This document shows positions 37,496-44,874 of a stretch of 44,874 nucleotides of DNA, piece by piece. Source of the DNA: a virus; the IMG/VR virus record IMGVR_UViG_3300033553_000049, positions 1 through 44,874 of that record, one strand, 5' to 3'. The stretch's first letter is position 1; each line of letters opens with the position of its first letter. A program made the position numbers and the translations under genes. The notes beneath the pieces are model-generated. The model saw only the letters and a program-made list of their open reading frames with translations. It made no database searches and was not told the origin of the DNA.

Positions 37496-37791
37496 TTGGG
37501 CTGTTCTCCTTGGATTTTTTTAAAGGTTTCAATGGGTAGATTTAAAATTCCGACGATCTTGCGTCCGACATAACGCTTGCCCTCAGCAAAGGCCGATGCG
37601 CGTTCGCTTTCAGGGTCAAAGGTCTGGTCATAGGTGCCGGAGACTTGCTCGATAATGAACTTCAAGGCCCGTTTTTGCTGGCCTTCGTTGGCGTTTCCCG
37701 CGCCTAATGCTTTCAGGGCTTGGGCGTCCCAAGTCGATACCGCTTCCGTCCCCATAGACCACGGGGCAGATTTACGCACTCTAGCCACCAT
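37492..37791 (-). CDS. Bbp19-like phage protein
   Basis: A 99-aa protein with the core ALKFIIEQVSGTYDQTFDPE, then ASAFAEGKRYVGRKIVGIL, which matches the small Bbp19-type family of podoviruses related to Bordetella phage BPP-1. The role is unknown; it is always next to the portal or scaffold gene. Both ends overlap neighbours (ATGA with the scaffold gene, and TAATG-like at the portal stop). Confidence 0.7.
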   Translation of the reverse strand: MVARVRKSAPWSMGTEAVSTWDAQALKALGAGNANEGQQKRALKFIIEQVSGTYDQTFDPESERASAFAEGKRYVGRKIVGILNLPIETFKKIQGEQPK

Positions 37792-39455
37792 TACATCATC
37801 CCCGAGTTAGTCATGGATTGCCCGGCATCGCCTACCTGTTTGGCAATTTCAGCACCCTGAGACACTTGGCTTAGGATGGCCTGTGCCTGTTTGGCCTGTG
37901 CCTCTGTGGCCCTGATTTGCTCCATTTGAGCTTCATCGCGCATCCATTCAGACGGGGTTCCAATACCATGCAGCGCATCACGCAGCGCAGCAGCAGCATC
38001 AACCATTTGAACTGCCGTAGGATCAAGCGGGGCCGCTTGCGCCATAAGCTCTTTGGCTTGCATGAACAGTTGGCCCTTGGAAGCCTCAGCAGCCGACCTC
38101 AACGGATTTTCAAACGAGAACTGAATATCCTTGCCCCTCAATATGTCGGGAATATCAGGCTGGCCGTTTGCGTCCATCGGGGCAAAAGCACCTTGGCGCA
38201 TTAAGATTTCAAACGTCACTTCGCACAATGCGCCGTTGTAATCAGATTCCATCGGCTCAAACAAAGGCAACGCGCCGCGCACGTATTGCTGAACCATTTG
38301 GCTCACTTCGTACGCCGTAACGTCACCCGTTCGCTGGGGGAGATTGATTTTATTCAGGAAAAACGCCTCTGCGATCAATGAGCGAAGATCGCGGGCCATT
38401 TCCATACCCAAGGGAATGCCTCTGCTATCGTGCGAAAGGGGGCGCAATACCTCGCCTAATCGCTCGTCGTAATCAGCGTCAACCGACGTAAACCCGCCAG
38501 GGTACACATTCAGATCGGATCGCAACGCCTCTTGCACGCCAATCATGGCAGGATTTACCGCCATTTCACCCGCCGTCAACAAGGTATAGGTCATCGCCTG
38601 GATCAACCGAGCATCGGGCATTGCAGCCACAACAGCCGGGGAATAGGCATACTGTGACCCGCTTACCGTCTGCCAGCGCGGGATAATGTAAGGATTAACC
38701 CACGAACCCTTCTCTTCCATGACGTGTTGGTTTTCAACGTCAATATGGATCGAGACATAGGGTTGAAGCCATTTTTTCTTTCCGGCGGGGGGATCATATT
38801 CATCTGACTTGACGATGATGTGGCGACAATTCACCTCTTGAAGCGGGGTCTTCGACAGTAATTCCGTCACCTTGGCATGGACCTTGCCGGGGAATATGCG
38901 CTTTGCAAGATCAACGGCGCTAGGCTTCCACTTCCGATGTACCGGGCATGTTTTGCCGTTGTACGTTTCGCCCCATACCACATCGCGCAAATGCCAGCAC
39001 CGATAGAGCATCGACATATTCAGGACATCAAATTCGGCAGAAATAACCGCATTGCCGAATGCCGCGTAGTCGTTGTCGCCCTCTTTGGTGGCGCGATTGA
39101 AACAAGCGTCACGGTCGTACATTGCCCGGCGCTGAATGCGGGTGAACTTTTCAAGGGCGCGGCGGGCTTCCTCGCTATCGCGTTCGACCTCCATCATCGT
39201 GCCGACCTTAAACCAATCCTTTTCAGACGGGCGCAACATGGCAGAAAACGTATTGCCAAGCTCTCGACGCGCCATAATTGGGTAGGACGTATCGAGGTTA
39301 TCCGCGAAGCTATCCCCCATTGTGCGCGTTACCGTAAAATCGGCACGTTCTGGGTAGAAGTTCTCGGCGCTTTCCTGCCAAAATGACATCAATGTGCTAC
39401 GCTTGGAAAAAAGCGCGTCACCTTGGGCAATCAGGTCTTTGATACGAGTGTCCAT
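37791..39455 (-). CDS. Portal (head-to-tail connecting) protein
   Basis: A 554-aa protein of the podovirus head-to-tail connecting family. Markers are the start DLIAQGDALFSKRSTLMSFW, then ENFYPERADFTVTRTMGDSF, GNTFSAMLRPSEKDWFKV and the later YVRGALPLFEPMESDYNGAL. A C-terminal helical tail rich in Ala and Gln (EAQAKQAQAILSQVSQGAEI) is the barrel or crown region. The dodecameric portal is the entry and exit channel for DNA. Length is normal for the family. Confidence 0.9.
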   Translation of the reverse strand: MDTRIKDLIAQGDALFSKRSTLMSFWQESAENFYPERADFTVTRTMGDSFADNLDTSYPIMARRELGNTFSAMLRPSEKDWFKVGTMMEVERDSEEARRALEKFTRIQRRAMYDRDACFNRATKEGDNDYAAFGNAVISAEFDVLNMSMLYRCWHLRDVVWGETYNGKTCPVHRKWKPSAVDLAKRIFPGKVHAKVTELLSKTPLQEVNCRHIIVKSDEYDPPAGKKKWLQPYVSIHIDVENQHVMEEKGSWVNPYIIPRWQTVSGSQYAYSPAVVAAMPDARLIQAMTYTLLTAGEMAVNPAMIGVQEALRSDLNVYPGGFTSVDADYDERLGEVLRPLSHDSRGIPLGMEMARDLRSLIAEAFFLNKINLPQRTGDVTAYEVSQMVQQYVRGALPLFEPMESDYNGALCEVTFEILMRQGAFAPMDANGQPDIPDILRGKDIQFSFENPLRSAAEASKGQLFMQAKELMAQAAPLDPTAVQMVDAAAALRDALHGIGTPSEWMRDEAQMEQIRATEAQAKQAQAILSQVSQGAEIAKQVGDAGQSMTNSGMM

Positions 39456-39460
39456 GTGGA

Positions 39461-39697
39461 TCAGCCCAACGTGTCAGACGAACCGCTATCGTAGCCCGTG
39501 AAGATTGTTGACGCCCGGCCTTGACGAGACGTTGCGGCCACTGTGGCGCGACGACGAGCGCGTTTAAGCGCCTCTTCATCAGCCTGCGGGGCCGGAGCCG
39601 TAGGCGGGGGAGCCGGGATAGCAGCAGGGGGAGCGACCTCGCCACCGCCAAGAATACCGCCCGCCACCTTACCAATTGCTGCTACTGCACCGCCCAT
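39461..39697 (-). CDS. Small Ala/Pro-rich virion-module protein (78 aa)
   Basis: The N-terminus GGAVAAIGKVAGGILGGG is a Gly/Ala-rich hydrophobic helix, followed by a Pro/Ala linker and a basic segment (ALKRARRRATVAATSRQG) ending in DSGSSDTLG. Such short proteins with a hydrophobic start lie between portal and terminase in many podoviruses. A minor virion role is likely, but no family function is known. It lies 1 bp after the terminase stop and 5 bp before the portal start. Confidence 0.55.
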   Translation of the reverse strand: MGGAVAAIGKVAGGILGGGEVAPPAAIPAPPPTAPAPQADEEALKRARRRATVAATSRQGRASTIFTGYDSGSSDTLG

Positions 39698-39698
39698 G

Positions 39699-41261
39699 TC
39701 ATCTACTCCTTAAATCGCGTTTTGTTACCGTGCGGGGCGCACGGCCGTTGGTTAATTTATGCGCCCGCTTCATCGCGGCCTTGTTGCCTTCGGATAATGT
39801 CATAACCACCACATCACCCTTACCGGGAGAGCGGCCTAGCAGCTTCCGAATTTCATCTTTTGGATTAAGCAAAATACCTTTTGCCGTGAGCTTCCATGTT
39901 GTCGCCGTCAAATCGGCAAGCAATTCGTTTCCCGGTGGCAATGCGATAGCCGAACCGCCCTCTTGGGTTGGGTCAAGCTCCTCTCGCAGCCGCCAATGCG
40001 CCTCAGCCCGCTTATTAGCAAATTGCAGAGTGCCATCCTTGGTTTTTGCGGTGCTATCCGCCGCGCCATTGAAGCCTGAATACGGAATGTCATTGTCTTT
40101 GAAACGCTCAATAACAGCCCCGGCATACCCGCCACCAACATCAACCACGATGGGGCAGCCATCACGCCGATGCTTGACTACCGACGCCCCGGTTAAAGAA
40201 CCGTCTGCCGTTCCCTTGCCTTCCATGGTTTCAATCTGTGCGTACCATCCGCCGTATCGACACACCAGTTCAGCAGCATCATTCCCGCCGCCAGCAGGAT
40301 CAAGCGCCATTGCCGTCATGGCGTTGCCTTTGTACCCGTCAGGCGTCCACCGCTCCTGTGCGGCCTGAACCCATGCCGTGGGGATAACCTGAAAGTCCCG
40401 GTCCTTAAGCCCTACGGTAAAATCGCCGTCACGATAGGCCCGGCGCAGTTCATCCGGCAAACTCGCCAACACAGAGGCGTAATTCGTTCGCGCCAGATCC
40501 GGGTTATCGGACAAACTGGACGGAATAAACGTCCTTGACCTCGCCAAGATCGGCTCAGGCTCACCGGGAATGATGTGCGGCCCCGGCCCATCCACCTCAG
40601 TATCGACACCCTCAATCGTCGTGTACCAGCGCAATTCCCCCGGCTTGGCGGGATTAGGGTGCTTAGGGTCAAGCCACGGACCCCAATAGCTGATTACCCA
40701 CCGCCCCTCGGCAGTCGTCGGCGGATTTGACGCGCCAACAACACGGCAGCGTTGGTTAGGGTCTACCGACCTGTTCCACCCATTGATAAATCTGTACTGG
40801 CTTCCGGTGAAATCTGTTAATTCATCGTACGCAATAAGGTCATGGGGATCGCCCTTAAACCTTTGCTTATCGTCTTCGTACTCGCACCCGTTGATGTCGA
40901 TTTGCCGACCGTCAGGAATCCGCCATGTGTGGTCTTGACCGTTGTAGCCATCCCTTGTGCCAAGGACATCGGCAATCATAGGGACAATCTTAGCCGCATC
41001 CCCCTTGATACGTCTCAGGATCAAGGCGCGCTTATGTTGTGTTAGCGCCAGCCCGATTGATAAAGCTGTCTTGCCGCCGCCAGCTTGCCCGCCAAAGAAT
41101 AATTCATCAGCTTCGGAGAAAAACGCATCCGTTTGCGGGCCTGGGTTTGGTATCCATGCAAGGTCTTTGGTCGCCTTGGCAGATTGTGCCAGCACCTCTT
41201 TCTTAGAGGCGTCCGGCATTGTCGAGAGCTTGGCGAGGATTTCATCTAGGGTTGATGCCAT
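39699..41261 (-). CDS. terL: Terminase large subunit
   Basis: A 520-aa packaging motor. ATPase domain: Walker A GGQAGGGKT at 57-65, Walker B LIAYDE at 142-147, and coupling motif SNPPT at 179-183. Nuclease domain: MALDPAGGGNDAAE with Asp near 321, and IVVDVGGGYAG with Asp near 374, the RNase-H-fold metal ligands. The length and order are typical of tailed-phage terminases. A C-terminal basic tail (RAHKLTNGRAPRTVTKRDL) may contact the portal. It is preceded by tandem hairpins that could attenuate transcription. Confidence 0.95.
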   Translation of the reverse strand: MASTLDEILAKLSTMPDASKKEVLAQSAKATKDLAWIPNPGPQTDAFFSEADELFFGGQAGGGKTALSIGLALTQHKRALILRRIKGDAAKIVPMIADVLGTRDGYNGQDHTWRIPDGRQIDINGCEYEDDKQRFKGDPHDLIAYDELTDFTGSQYRFINGWNRSVDPNQRCRVVGASNPPTTAEGRWVISYWGPWLDPKHPNPAKPGELRWYTTIEGVDTEVDGPGPHIIPGEPEPILARSRTFIPSSLSDNPDLARTNYASVLASLPDELRRAYRDGDFTVGLKDRDFQVIPTAWVQAAQERWTPDGYKGNAMTAMALDPAGGGNDAAELVCRYGGWYAQIETMEGKGTADGSLTGASVVKHRRDGCPIVVDVGGGYAGAVIERFKDNDIPYSGFNGAADSTAKTKDGTLQFANKRAEAHWRLREELDPTQEGGSAIALPPGNELLADLTATTWKLTAKGILLNPKDEIRKLLGRSPGKGDVVVMTLSEGNKAAMKRAHKLTNGRAPRTVTKRDLRSR

Positions 41262-41283
41262 ATCTAAGCCATGCTCCTATGGT

Positions 41284-41339
41284 AAAACCCGCATCTCTAC
41301 GGGTAAAATCCGGGGGCCAAGAAAAGCCTCAGCCCCCGG
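41284..41339 (-). terminator. Two tandem hairpins between the 225-aa gene and terL
   Basis: Reading leftward, CCGGGGGC pairs with GCCCCCGG (8 bp, loop about 14) and is followed by ATTTTACCC. A second stem, ACCCG with CGGGT, then carries TTTTACC behind it. The first is a credible but T-poor terminator; the pair may set the ratio between upstream genes and the packaging motor. The gap is only 87 bp and has no gene. Confidence 0.5.
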
Positions 41340-41348
41340 TTATGTGGA

Positions 41349-42026
41349 TCAGGTAAATGACCTAATAACGTATTCCAGGTCGTCAAGCGCCCCAGAAAGG
41401 TAGACCACCTCCCTGTTTAGCTCGTCGCGCTGCAGGCTTGCAGCAGATATTCTGCCCTCTAATTCCGCCTTGCGGACCGATAGCTTCTGCGCCATCGGAC
41501 TTGCCGCGTCATCACCATACACACGACGCTGAACATTTAGGTCCGATTGCTCTGGTATTGTGACCCTTATCCCGGCCATCTCTGCAACGTGCTTAAAAAA
41601 CAACACGCCGGGCCTCTGCGCCGCATATTCCGTGCTATCCGCCATATCCACGCCCCAAATGCCTATCTCAGACGGGCTGTCATCTATTGCATGGGCCATT
41701 AACCATGCGATTGACGACGAAAGGAAATCGTGCGGGTACTTAGCCTTATATTTGGCCATTGGGAATAACAAACTATTTGGCGCATCTTCATGCTCTTCAC
41801 GGAAAAAAACAGGACTGTCACTTATTGCGGCAAGGGCATCAAAGTAATCAGGGAATGAACCCTTGATAATGCTCAAAGCATGAAGCTCAAACCACGCGTC
41901 AAACCTAGGTATTAATCCAAAGTTTCCATGCGAACACGCCCAAATCGTCCAAGAACTGTCTCCAAACGGAGCCAAGTCCCTAGACGACGGGGCAGTGCCA
42001 ACAATTGCGATTTTCTTTTTGCTCAT
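41349..42026 (-). CDS. Hypothetical protein, Rossmann-like, near terminase (225 aa)
   Basis: The protein begins KIAIVGTAPSSRDLAPFGD, a nucleotide-binding-like start, followed by WTIWACSHGNFGLIPRFDAW. A mid-part has SSSIAWLMAHAIDDSPSEIG and IWGVDMADSTEY. The C-terminal 60 residues form a coiled coil (AELEGRISAASLQRDELNRE). Relatives sit next to terminase genes in other phages and some are compared with glycosyltransferase-like or motility-accessory proteins, but no activity is established. Seven bp separate it from the neighbouring structural gene. Confidence 0.5.
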   Translation of the reverse strand: MSKKKIAIVGTAPSSRDLAPFGDSSWTIWACSHGNFGLIPRFDAWFELHALSIIKGSFPDYFDALAAISDSPVFFREEHEDAPNSLLFPMAKYKAKYPHDFLSSSIAWLMAHAIDDSPSEIGIWGVDMADSTEYAAQRPGVLFFKHVAEMAGIRVTIPEQSDLNVQRRVYGDDAASPMAQKLSVRKAELEGRISAASLQRDELNREVVYLSGALDDLEYVIRSFT

Positions 42027-42033
42027 CGTTTTA

Positions 42034-42450
42034 TCAGGATGTGCTTAATGCTACAGATCCAACATTTGCGATAACCGCGTATGCCGTCGAAGACAACCCG
42101 ACCAGCGTAATCGTTTCAGCCTCCGCGTTCAGCGTTGCGATGTGGTTTGTGCCGTCAAATGTGCCGCTGGCAAGCGTTACGGTATGTACCGCACCTGTCA
42201 CCGTGGAACCAGCCGTACAGGTCAGCACCTTGTGTACTCCAGCAACAGGAGCAGCCATCGTATATGCCTTAGCTGCCCCCGTTGAATTTAGCGTCGTTAT
42301 ACCGTTGTTGCTGATGGTCGCAGACGTTGATCCTGCAGTAACCGTGGCGGCAGGGCTATACAACAAGTCATCGACCAAAAGCCGAGACGTTCCGTCATTA
42401 ATCAAGCCGAATCGCTTGCCGTGGATTGATGTAACATTTCCGTAAGACAT
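42034..42450 (-). CDS. Beta-rich structural protein (138 aa)
   Basis: A Thr/Ser/Ala-rich beta protein (TVTAGSTSATISNNGITTLN; AVHTVTLASGTFDGTNHIAT) that starts MSYGNVTSIHGKRFGLINDG. The composition is that of head-fibre or decoration proteins, and the GGAGA site upstream suggests strong expression. It lies in the packaging cluster, which is atypical for a decoration gene. No family name is assigned. Confidence 0.5.
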   Translation of the reverse strand: MSYGNVTSIHGKRFGLINDGTSRLLVDDLLYSPAATVTAGSTSATISNNGITTLNSTGAAKAYTMAAPVAGVHKVLTCTAGSTVTGAVHTVTLASGTFDGTNHIATLNAEAETITLVGLSSTAYAVIANVGSVALSTS

Positions 42451-42621
42451 TTCAAAGTCTCCTTATTGGTTGCTTTACATTGCTATTGGAGCGGCGGACG
42501 CGAAAGCGCAGTATCCACCCGCCCGCCGGGGATGGATATGACTGCCTAAAAAGGCCAGTTACAACCTTAAATGGGTATTGGCCCCGTGTTAAGGGCCATT
42601 TTAGAGAATGTTTTACAACCT
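42451..42621 (-). other. Gene-free gap with hairpins before the 138-aa structural gene
   Basis: The 171 bases hold, reading leftward, a GGCCC/GGGCC hairpin near 42588, two copies of AGGTTGTAA, a CTGGCC..AGGC stem and a GC-rich stem (GCGCTTTCGCG). There is no clear -35/-10 pair. The hairpins may stabilise or attenuate the message of the downstream structural gene. Confidence 0.4.
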
Positions 42622-43104
42622 TTAGGATACTGGAGACTTGCCAATCTCACTGAAAAACAGCGTGCCGTTGCATGTCAGCGCATCAGCCGGGGCCGTGATC
42701 CGCACCACAAGGCGCTGGCTTGGCTCCAAAATGATGTGTTCCGGCAGGTCTTCGTCCGACATAACGCTGTATCTATCCAGCACATGCCACACATCGGCCA
42801 ATAGGATAGCACCCGTGCCGTCTTGCGCGACGGTGGTGTTGTTGCGTTCGACCGTGGAAACCGCCGTAGCGTCGCTCGGAGCAAACAAATTGGTAGGCGT
42901 TACCGCCGCTCCGCCACTGCCAGAGGTCGTGTAGCCTCGTATTAGCTGGACCGATAGCAATTCATCAGCCGCATCCCCGGCATCGCTGTACTGGCCTAAA
43001 ATCAGCCCGTCGAAGCGAACCCTGGTGGACGCACCCGCCACAATCTCAAACACGTCCTGAGCAGCCGTAACCGCAATAGCCGAAAAAGTCGCAGAATAGT
43101 GCAT
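42622..43104 (-). CDS. Virion-module protein, beta-rich (160 aa)
   Basis: A protein beginning MHYSATFSAIAVTAAQDVFE, then IVAGASTRVRFDGLILGQYS, GAAVTPTNLFAPSDATAVST, and ending HIILEPSQRLVVRITAPADA. The pattern 'F..V.....A..Q.LFE..A......R......Q...' is that of small structural proteins found in many phages and metagenomic contigs, thought to be head-associated. It starts 4 bp after the small terminase stop. No further function can be given. Confidence 0.55.
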   Translation of the reverse strand: MHYSATFSAIAVTAAQDVFEIVAGASTRVRFDGLILGQYSDAGDAADELLSVQLIRGYTTSGSGGAAVTPTNLFAPSDATAVSTVERNNTTVAQDGTGAILLADVWHVLDRYSVMSDEDLPEHIILEPSQRLVVRITAPADALTCNGTLFFSEIGKSPVS

Positions 43105-43108
43105 GTTT

Positions 43109-43675
43109 TCAGTCCTCTACCTTGTTTGCCGCCGACGCCAGCAGGAAAGCAACCCGCCGCGCGGCCTCAATATCTGTTTCAACCTTAATCGCCCCGCCGT
43201 CTGGGCCTGAGAGCTCTTGCTTATCCGCCAGCCCCAAATCACGAGCGATGATGTTCGCGTTTAGTAGGTCCGCAGCCGCCCCCTCAAACTTCTGGGAGCG
43301 AATTACATTTTCAGCTTGCGCAATGACTTCAAACAAATCGGCGCGCTCTTGCCTCCAATTATGCCACGCCTGCACGCTAACATCCAAAAACAAACACAAC
43401 CCATGTATGGTCATAGCCCGCATACGTGCGGTTGGTTCATGGATAGCTCTGCCCATGTATGTGACGAGCTTGTCTTCCCAAAGCGGGGTAGCGTCTACCC
43501 ACTGGAAATACTCGCAACATGCGGCCCACAATGGTTCAGGACCAGCAAACTTTGGCTTAGGCCCGGCGCTTGAACGCATTTCCCAGAAGCGGTTTCCTGG
43601 CATAAACCGCCCGGTTTCCTCGCTCTTGACAGGCATAGATGTCCCGGTCTTTTCGGGCTTTGTCGCCTTTGCCAT
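43109..43675 (-). CDS. terS: Terminase small subunit, P22 gp3-like
   Basis: A 188-aa protein. A basic, disordered N-terminus ([20 protein letters not shown]) precedes [20 protein letters not shown], then [20 protein letters not shown] and the helix-turn-helix region [20 protein letters not shown]. The end [20 protein letters not shown] is the usual tail of this DNA-packaging protein family. It selects phage DNA for packaging together with TerL. It is the first clearly packaging-related gene of the late operon. Confidence 0.85.
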   Translation of the reverse strand: MAKATKPEKTGTSMPVKSEETGRFMPGNRFWEMRSSAGPKPKFAGPEPLWAACCEYFQWVDATPLWEDKLVTYMGRAIHEPTARMRAMTIHGLCLFLDVSVQAWHNWRQERADLFEVIAQAENVIRSQKFEGAAADLLNANIIARDLGLADKQELSGPDGGAIKVETDIEAARRVAFLLASAANKVED

Positions 43676-43747
43676 TGTAACTTACCCCGGTTTTGATTAT
43701 TGCGCTAAACGACAAAGCGTGAACATTAACGAACTTTTGCGGAACGC

Positions 43748-43814
43748 CTAGCTTTTTGCGCCGTCCGCCTCATTAACGGCCATACGCAAAGCCTCTTGAA
43801 AAGGTTTTGTTTGC
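43748..43814 (-). pseudogene. Possible short gene remnant upstream of terS
   Basis: Between two stop codons the minus strand reads QTKPFQEALRMAVNEADGAKS. The segment KPFxxALRM.....A resembles the N-terminus of a small protein frequently encoded near terminase genes in alphaproteobacterial phages (KPYRDALRMEL-type). Only about 20 residues remain, with no start and an early stop. It may be a decayed relic in the 256-bp gap 43676-43931, which otherwise holds the promoter at 43895. Confidence 0.2.
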
Positions 43815-43894
43815 TAACTGTCTATTATTGTTGGTTTTGCTCAAAAAGCGGCATAACGCGCTTGCATTTAAGCATAATTTTGGATTGTGGCAAA

Positions 43895-43924
43895 ATATTA
43901 CCATTAATGTGTCGAGAGTGTCAA
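43895..43924 (-). promoter_or_regulatory. Late promoter upstream of terS
   Basis: TTGACA (perfect) and TAATAT are separated by 18 bases on the minus strand, with TGG just upstream of the -10 as an extended element. A -10 context of TGGTAATATTTTGCCAC resembles TGGTTTATTTGCAAC at the capsid promoter. The -35 begins only 8 bp after the stop of the upstream gene, so it starts a new unit for terS and the late genes. Confidence 0.7.
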
Positions 43925-43931
43925 ATGCAAT

Positions 43932-44411
43932 CTATAGCTTGTAAAATCCAACCAATGATGAAAGCGCCCCGGCAATCAATGCCTTTGTCTCTGTGTTTGC
44001 GCGTCCGTTTGCCGCATTGATAGGCTCACCAAGGCCAACATGCGCCTCTAGCAATGCCCCTGCCCTTGTGCCTACATGTGCGAGTGCCAAAACTACGCTT
44101 GTTTGCGCGTTGCGCTTTACGCGCTCAATCTTGGCAGTATATTCGTCTGTGGCCTCAATTCCTCTAATAGCCCCATAAGACGATTGTGCGTACTTCGGAG
44201 CCAGCTTTGATTTGAAATAATCTGTTTCAAAACGATCCGCCGCGCCAAGTTCGCGCTCGTTTATTTCACGGTTTTTGAACATGCGCTCGATAAGCCCAAC
44301 GCGCCGTATTCTCTTGTCACCCGCCGTCATATTGGCATCTTCAATAACAAAAAGATGATTTTTCAACGTAAATTCAATACGGTAATCTTCCTTATGCGTT
44401 GGCTTGCCCAT
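43932..44411 (-). CDS. Hypothetical basic protein upstream of terS (159 aa)
   Basis: The start at 44411 has a very strong GGGGAGGT site. The N-terminal half (MGKPTHKEDYRIEFTLKNHL; IRRVGLIERMFKNREINERE) is charged, and the middle contains GAADRFETDYFKSKLAPKYA. The C-terminal 60 residues are Ala/Leu-rich and helical, ending ALSSLVGFYKL. The 'AADRFxxDY....L.PKY' plus later helical tail is reminiscent of alphaproteobacterial DUF6456-type regulators, but this is a weak comparison. It is followed by the late promoter, so it may be a regulator of the late switch. Confidence 0.45.
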   Translation of the reverse strand: MGKPTHKEDYRIEFTLKNHLFVIEDANMTAGDKRIRRVGLIERMFKNREINERELGAADRFETDYFKSKLAPKYAQSSYGAIRGIEATDEYTAKIERVKRNAQTSVVLALAHVGTRAGALLEAHVGLGEPINAANGRANTETKALIAGALSSLVGFYKL

Positions 44412-44874
44412 CTTTTTTACCTCCCCATAAAACAGGAAAGGCTATCGTCAGTTTAGTTCCCATGCTTAATTTTATCAAAACACAAACCCCTTTCCTTCGT
44501 TAGTATCGGCGGGCAGTCGTTCTAAGCGTCCATTCGCCAGACCTAGGCTAGTGAGAGGACAGGGAGGGAACCCGCCCTTGACGCCGCATGAGAGTTCCCC
44601 CTCGCCCGCCGATTGAATTGGTGTGTGAAGTGCGGCTATCGTTACCTGCAAGCCCAACCCGACACGCCAAATCCGTATCCCGTTGTTGCTATAAGACGGC
44701 AATTTACACGACGGGCAAACTCAGCCGAATAATTATGTGCGGGGCTTCCCACCCCAGCTTGTCCGGTCAGGTTGCAGCCCACCGGATATTTTGACATTCT
44801 CTCAAGTCGTCAAGTCTATTCTACCAAATCAGGCCGATATGGCAAGGGTATTTACCCGTCCCCGTCCCCGTCCC
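44412..44874. other. 463-bp non-coding right end with structured repeats
   Basis: No convincing gene is present; the open frames lack start support. Visible elements are a 10-bp inverted repeat (44505-44514 with 44604-44613), a hairpin GGGG..CCCC near 44737-44751, CCGGT..ACCGG near 44768-44790, a GACTTGAC direct repeat near 44805-44815, and terminal CCCGTC hexamers. It probably contains a control region for late genes and, with the hexamer array at 142-321, spans the joined genome end. Confidence 0.6.
44505..44613. ncRNA. Candidate structured RNA closed by a 10-bp stem
   Basis: ATCGGCGGGC and GCCCGCCGAT are perfect complements 89 bases apart. Inside, GGGAAC (44566-44571) pairs with GTTCCC (44594-44599), and GCGTC/GACGC pairs are also possible. 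The nested, GC-rich organisation is unlike the flanking sequence. The strand is unknown. I cannot match it to a known RNA family with certainty. Confidence 0.35.

Noticed and set aside
44475-44794. Frames on both strands in the right end (75 aa minus, 68 aa plus)
   Set aside because: They overlap each other antisense, lack ribosome sites and run through the paired stems, so structure rather than protein is more likely.
1-44874. Integrase, attachment sites or tRNA genes
   Set aside because: I looked for a tyrosine/serine recombinase and for tRNA cloverleaf features and found none, so lysogeny by integration is not supported.

Overview
This window looks like an almost complete genome of a short-tailed (podovirus-type) double-stranded DNA phage of an alphaproteobacterium. 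The virion module is podoviral: P22-type small terminase, large terminase, head-to-tail connecting portal, Bbp19-like protein, scaffold, capsid, T7 gp11/gp12-like tubular tail proteins and three large internal (ejection) proteins. The host assignment rests on two phage copies of alphaproteobacterial chromosome regulators, GcrA and GapR (DUF2312). I see no integrase, reverse transcriptase, DNA polymerase, RNA polymerase, tRNA or CRISPR array. Replication therefore probably depends on a lambda-O-like initiator that recruits host enzymes.

Layout. (1) 1-340: a GC-rich end fragment and 30 copies of a CCCGTN hexamer. The right end of the window finishes in the same hexamer, so the ends probably meet on a circular or terminally repetitive map. 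(2) 341-11231, minus strand: a long 'left early' operon of small coupled genes. It carries a Cro-like repressor, a repeat protein, GapR, DUF1064, HNH and NinB-like proteins, an LRR-like protein, a MazE-like small protein, an SNF2-type helicase, a DNA methyltransferase, GcrA, and a replication O/P-like pair. (3) 11232-11378: divergent control region. (4) 11379-17848, plus strand: a 'right early' operon with a Rad52-like annealing protein, SSB, a split HNH gene, DUF5131, MazG, a SleB-like hydrolase and a truncated methylase-like gene, ended by a strong UUCG-loop terminator. (5) 44411 down to 17609, minus strand: the late operon, ordered packaging, head, tail, ejection proteins, fibre, holins, endolysin. 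(6) 44412-44874: a structured non-coding right end.

Regulation visible in the sequence. A nearly identical sigma70 promoter plus leader occurs twice, in opposite orientations, before the 129-aa gene at 11379 and the 160-aa gene ending at 873. Two late promoters with perfect TTGACA and extended -10 elements precede the small-terminase region and the capsid gene. Most early genes are joined by ATGA or TAATG overlaps, implying translational coupling.

Most unusual points: the large G-quadruplex-capable hexamer array joining the ends; a 27-bp repeat gene whose variation is confined to five positions, all compatible with an adenine ancestor; a structured right-end region with a 10-bp closing stem; a recombination scar where terminator, endolysin tail and methylase remnant share the same DNA; a methylase/helicase/MazE-like coupled cassette; and several very small coupled genes (6566-6718, 8864-9031, 11768-11854, 15856-15960).
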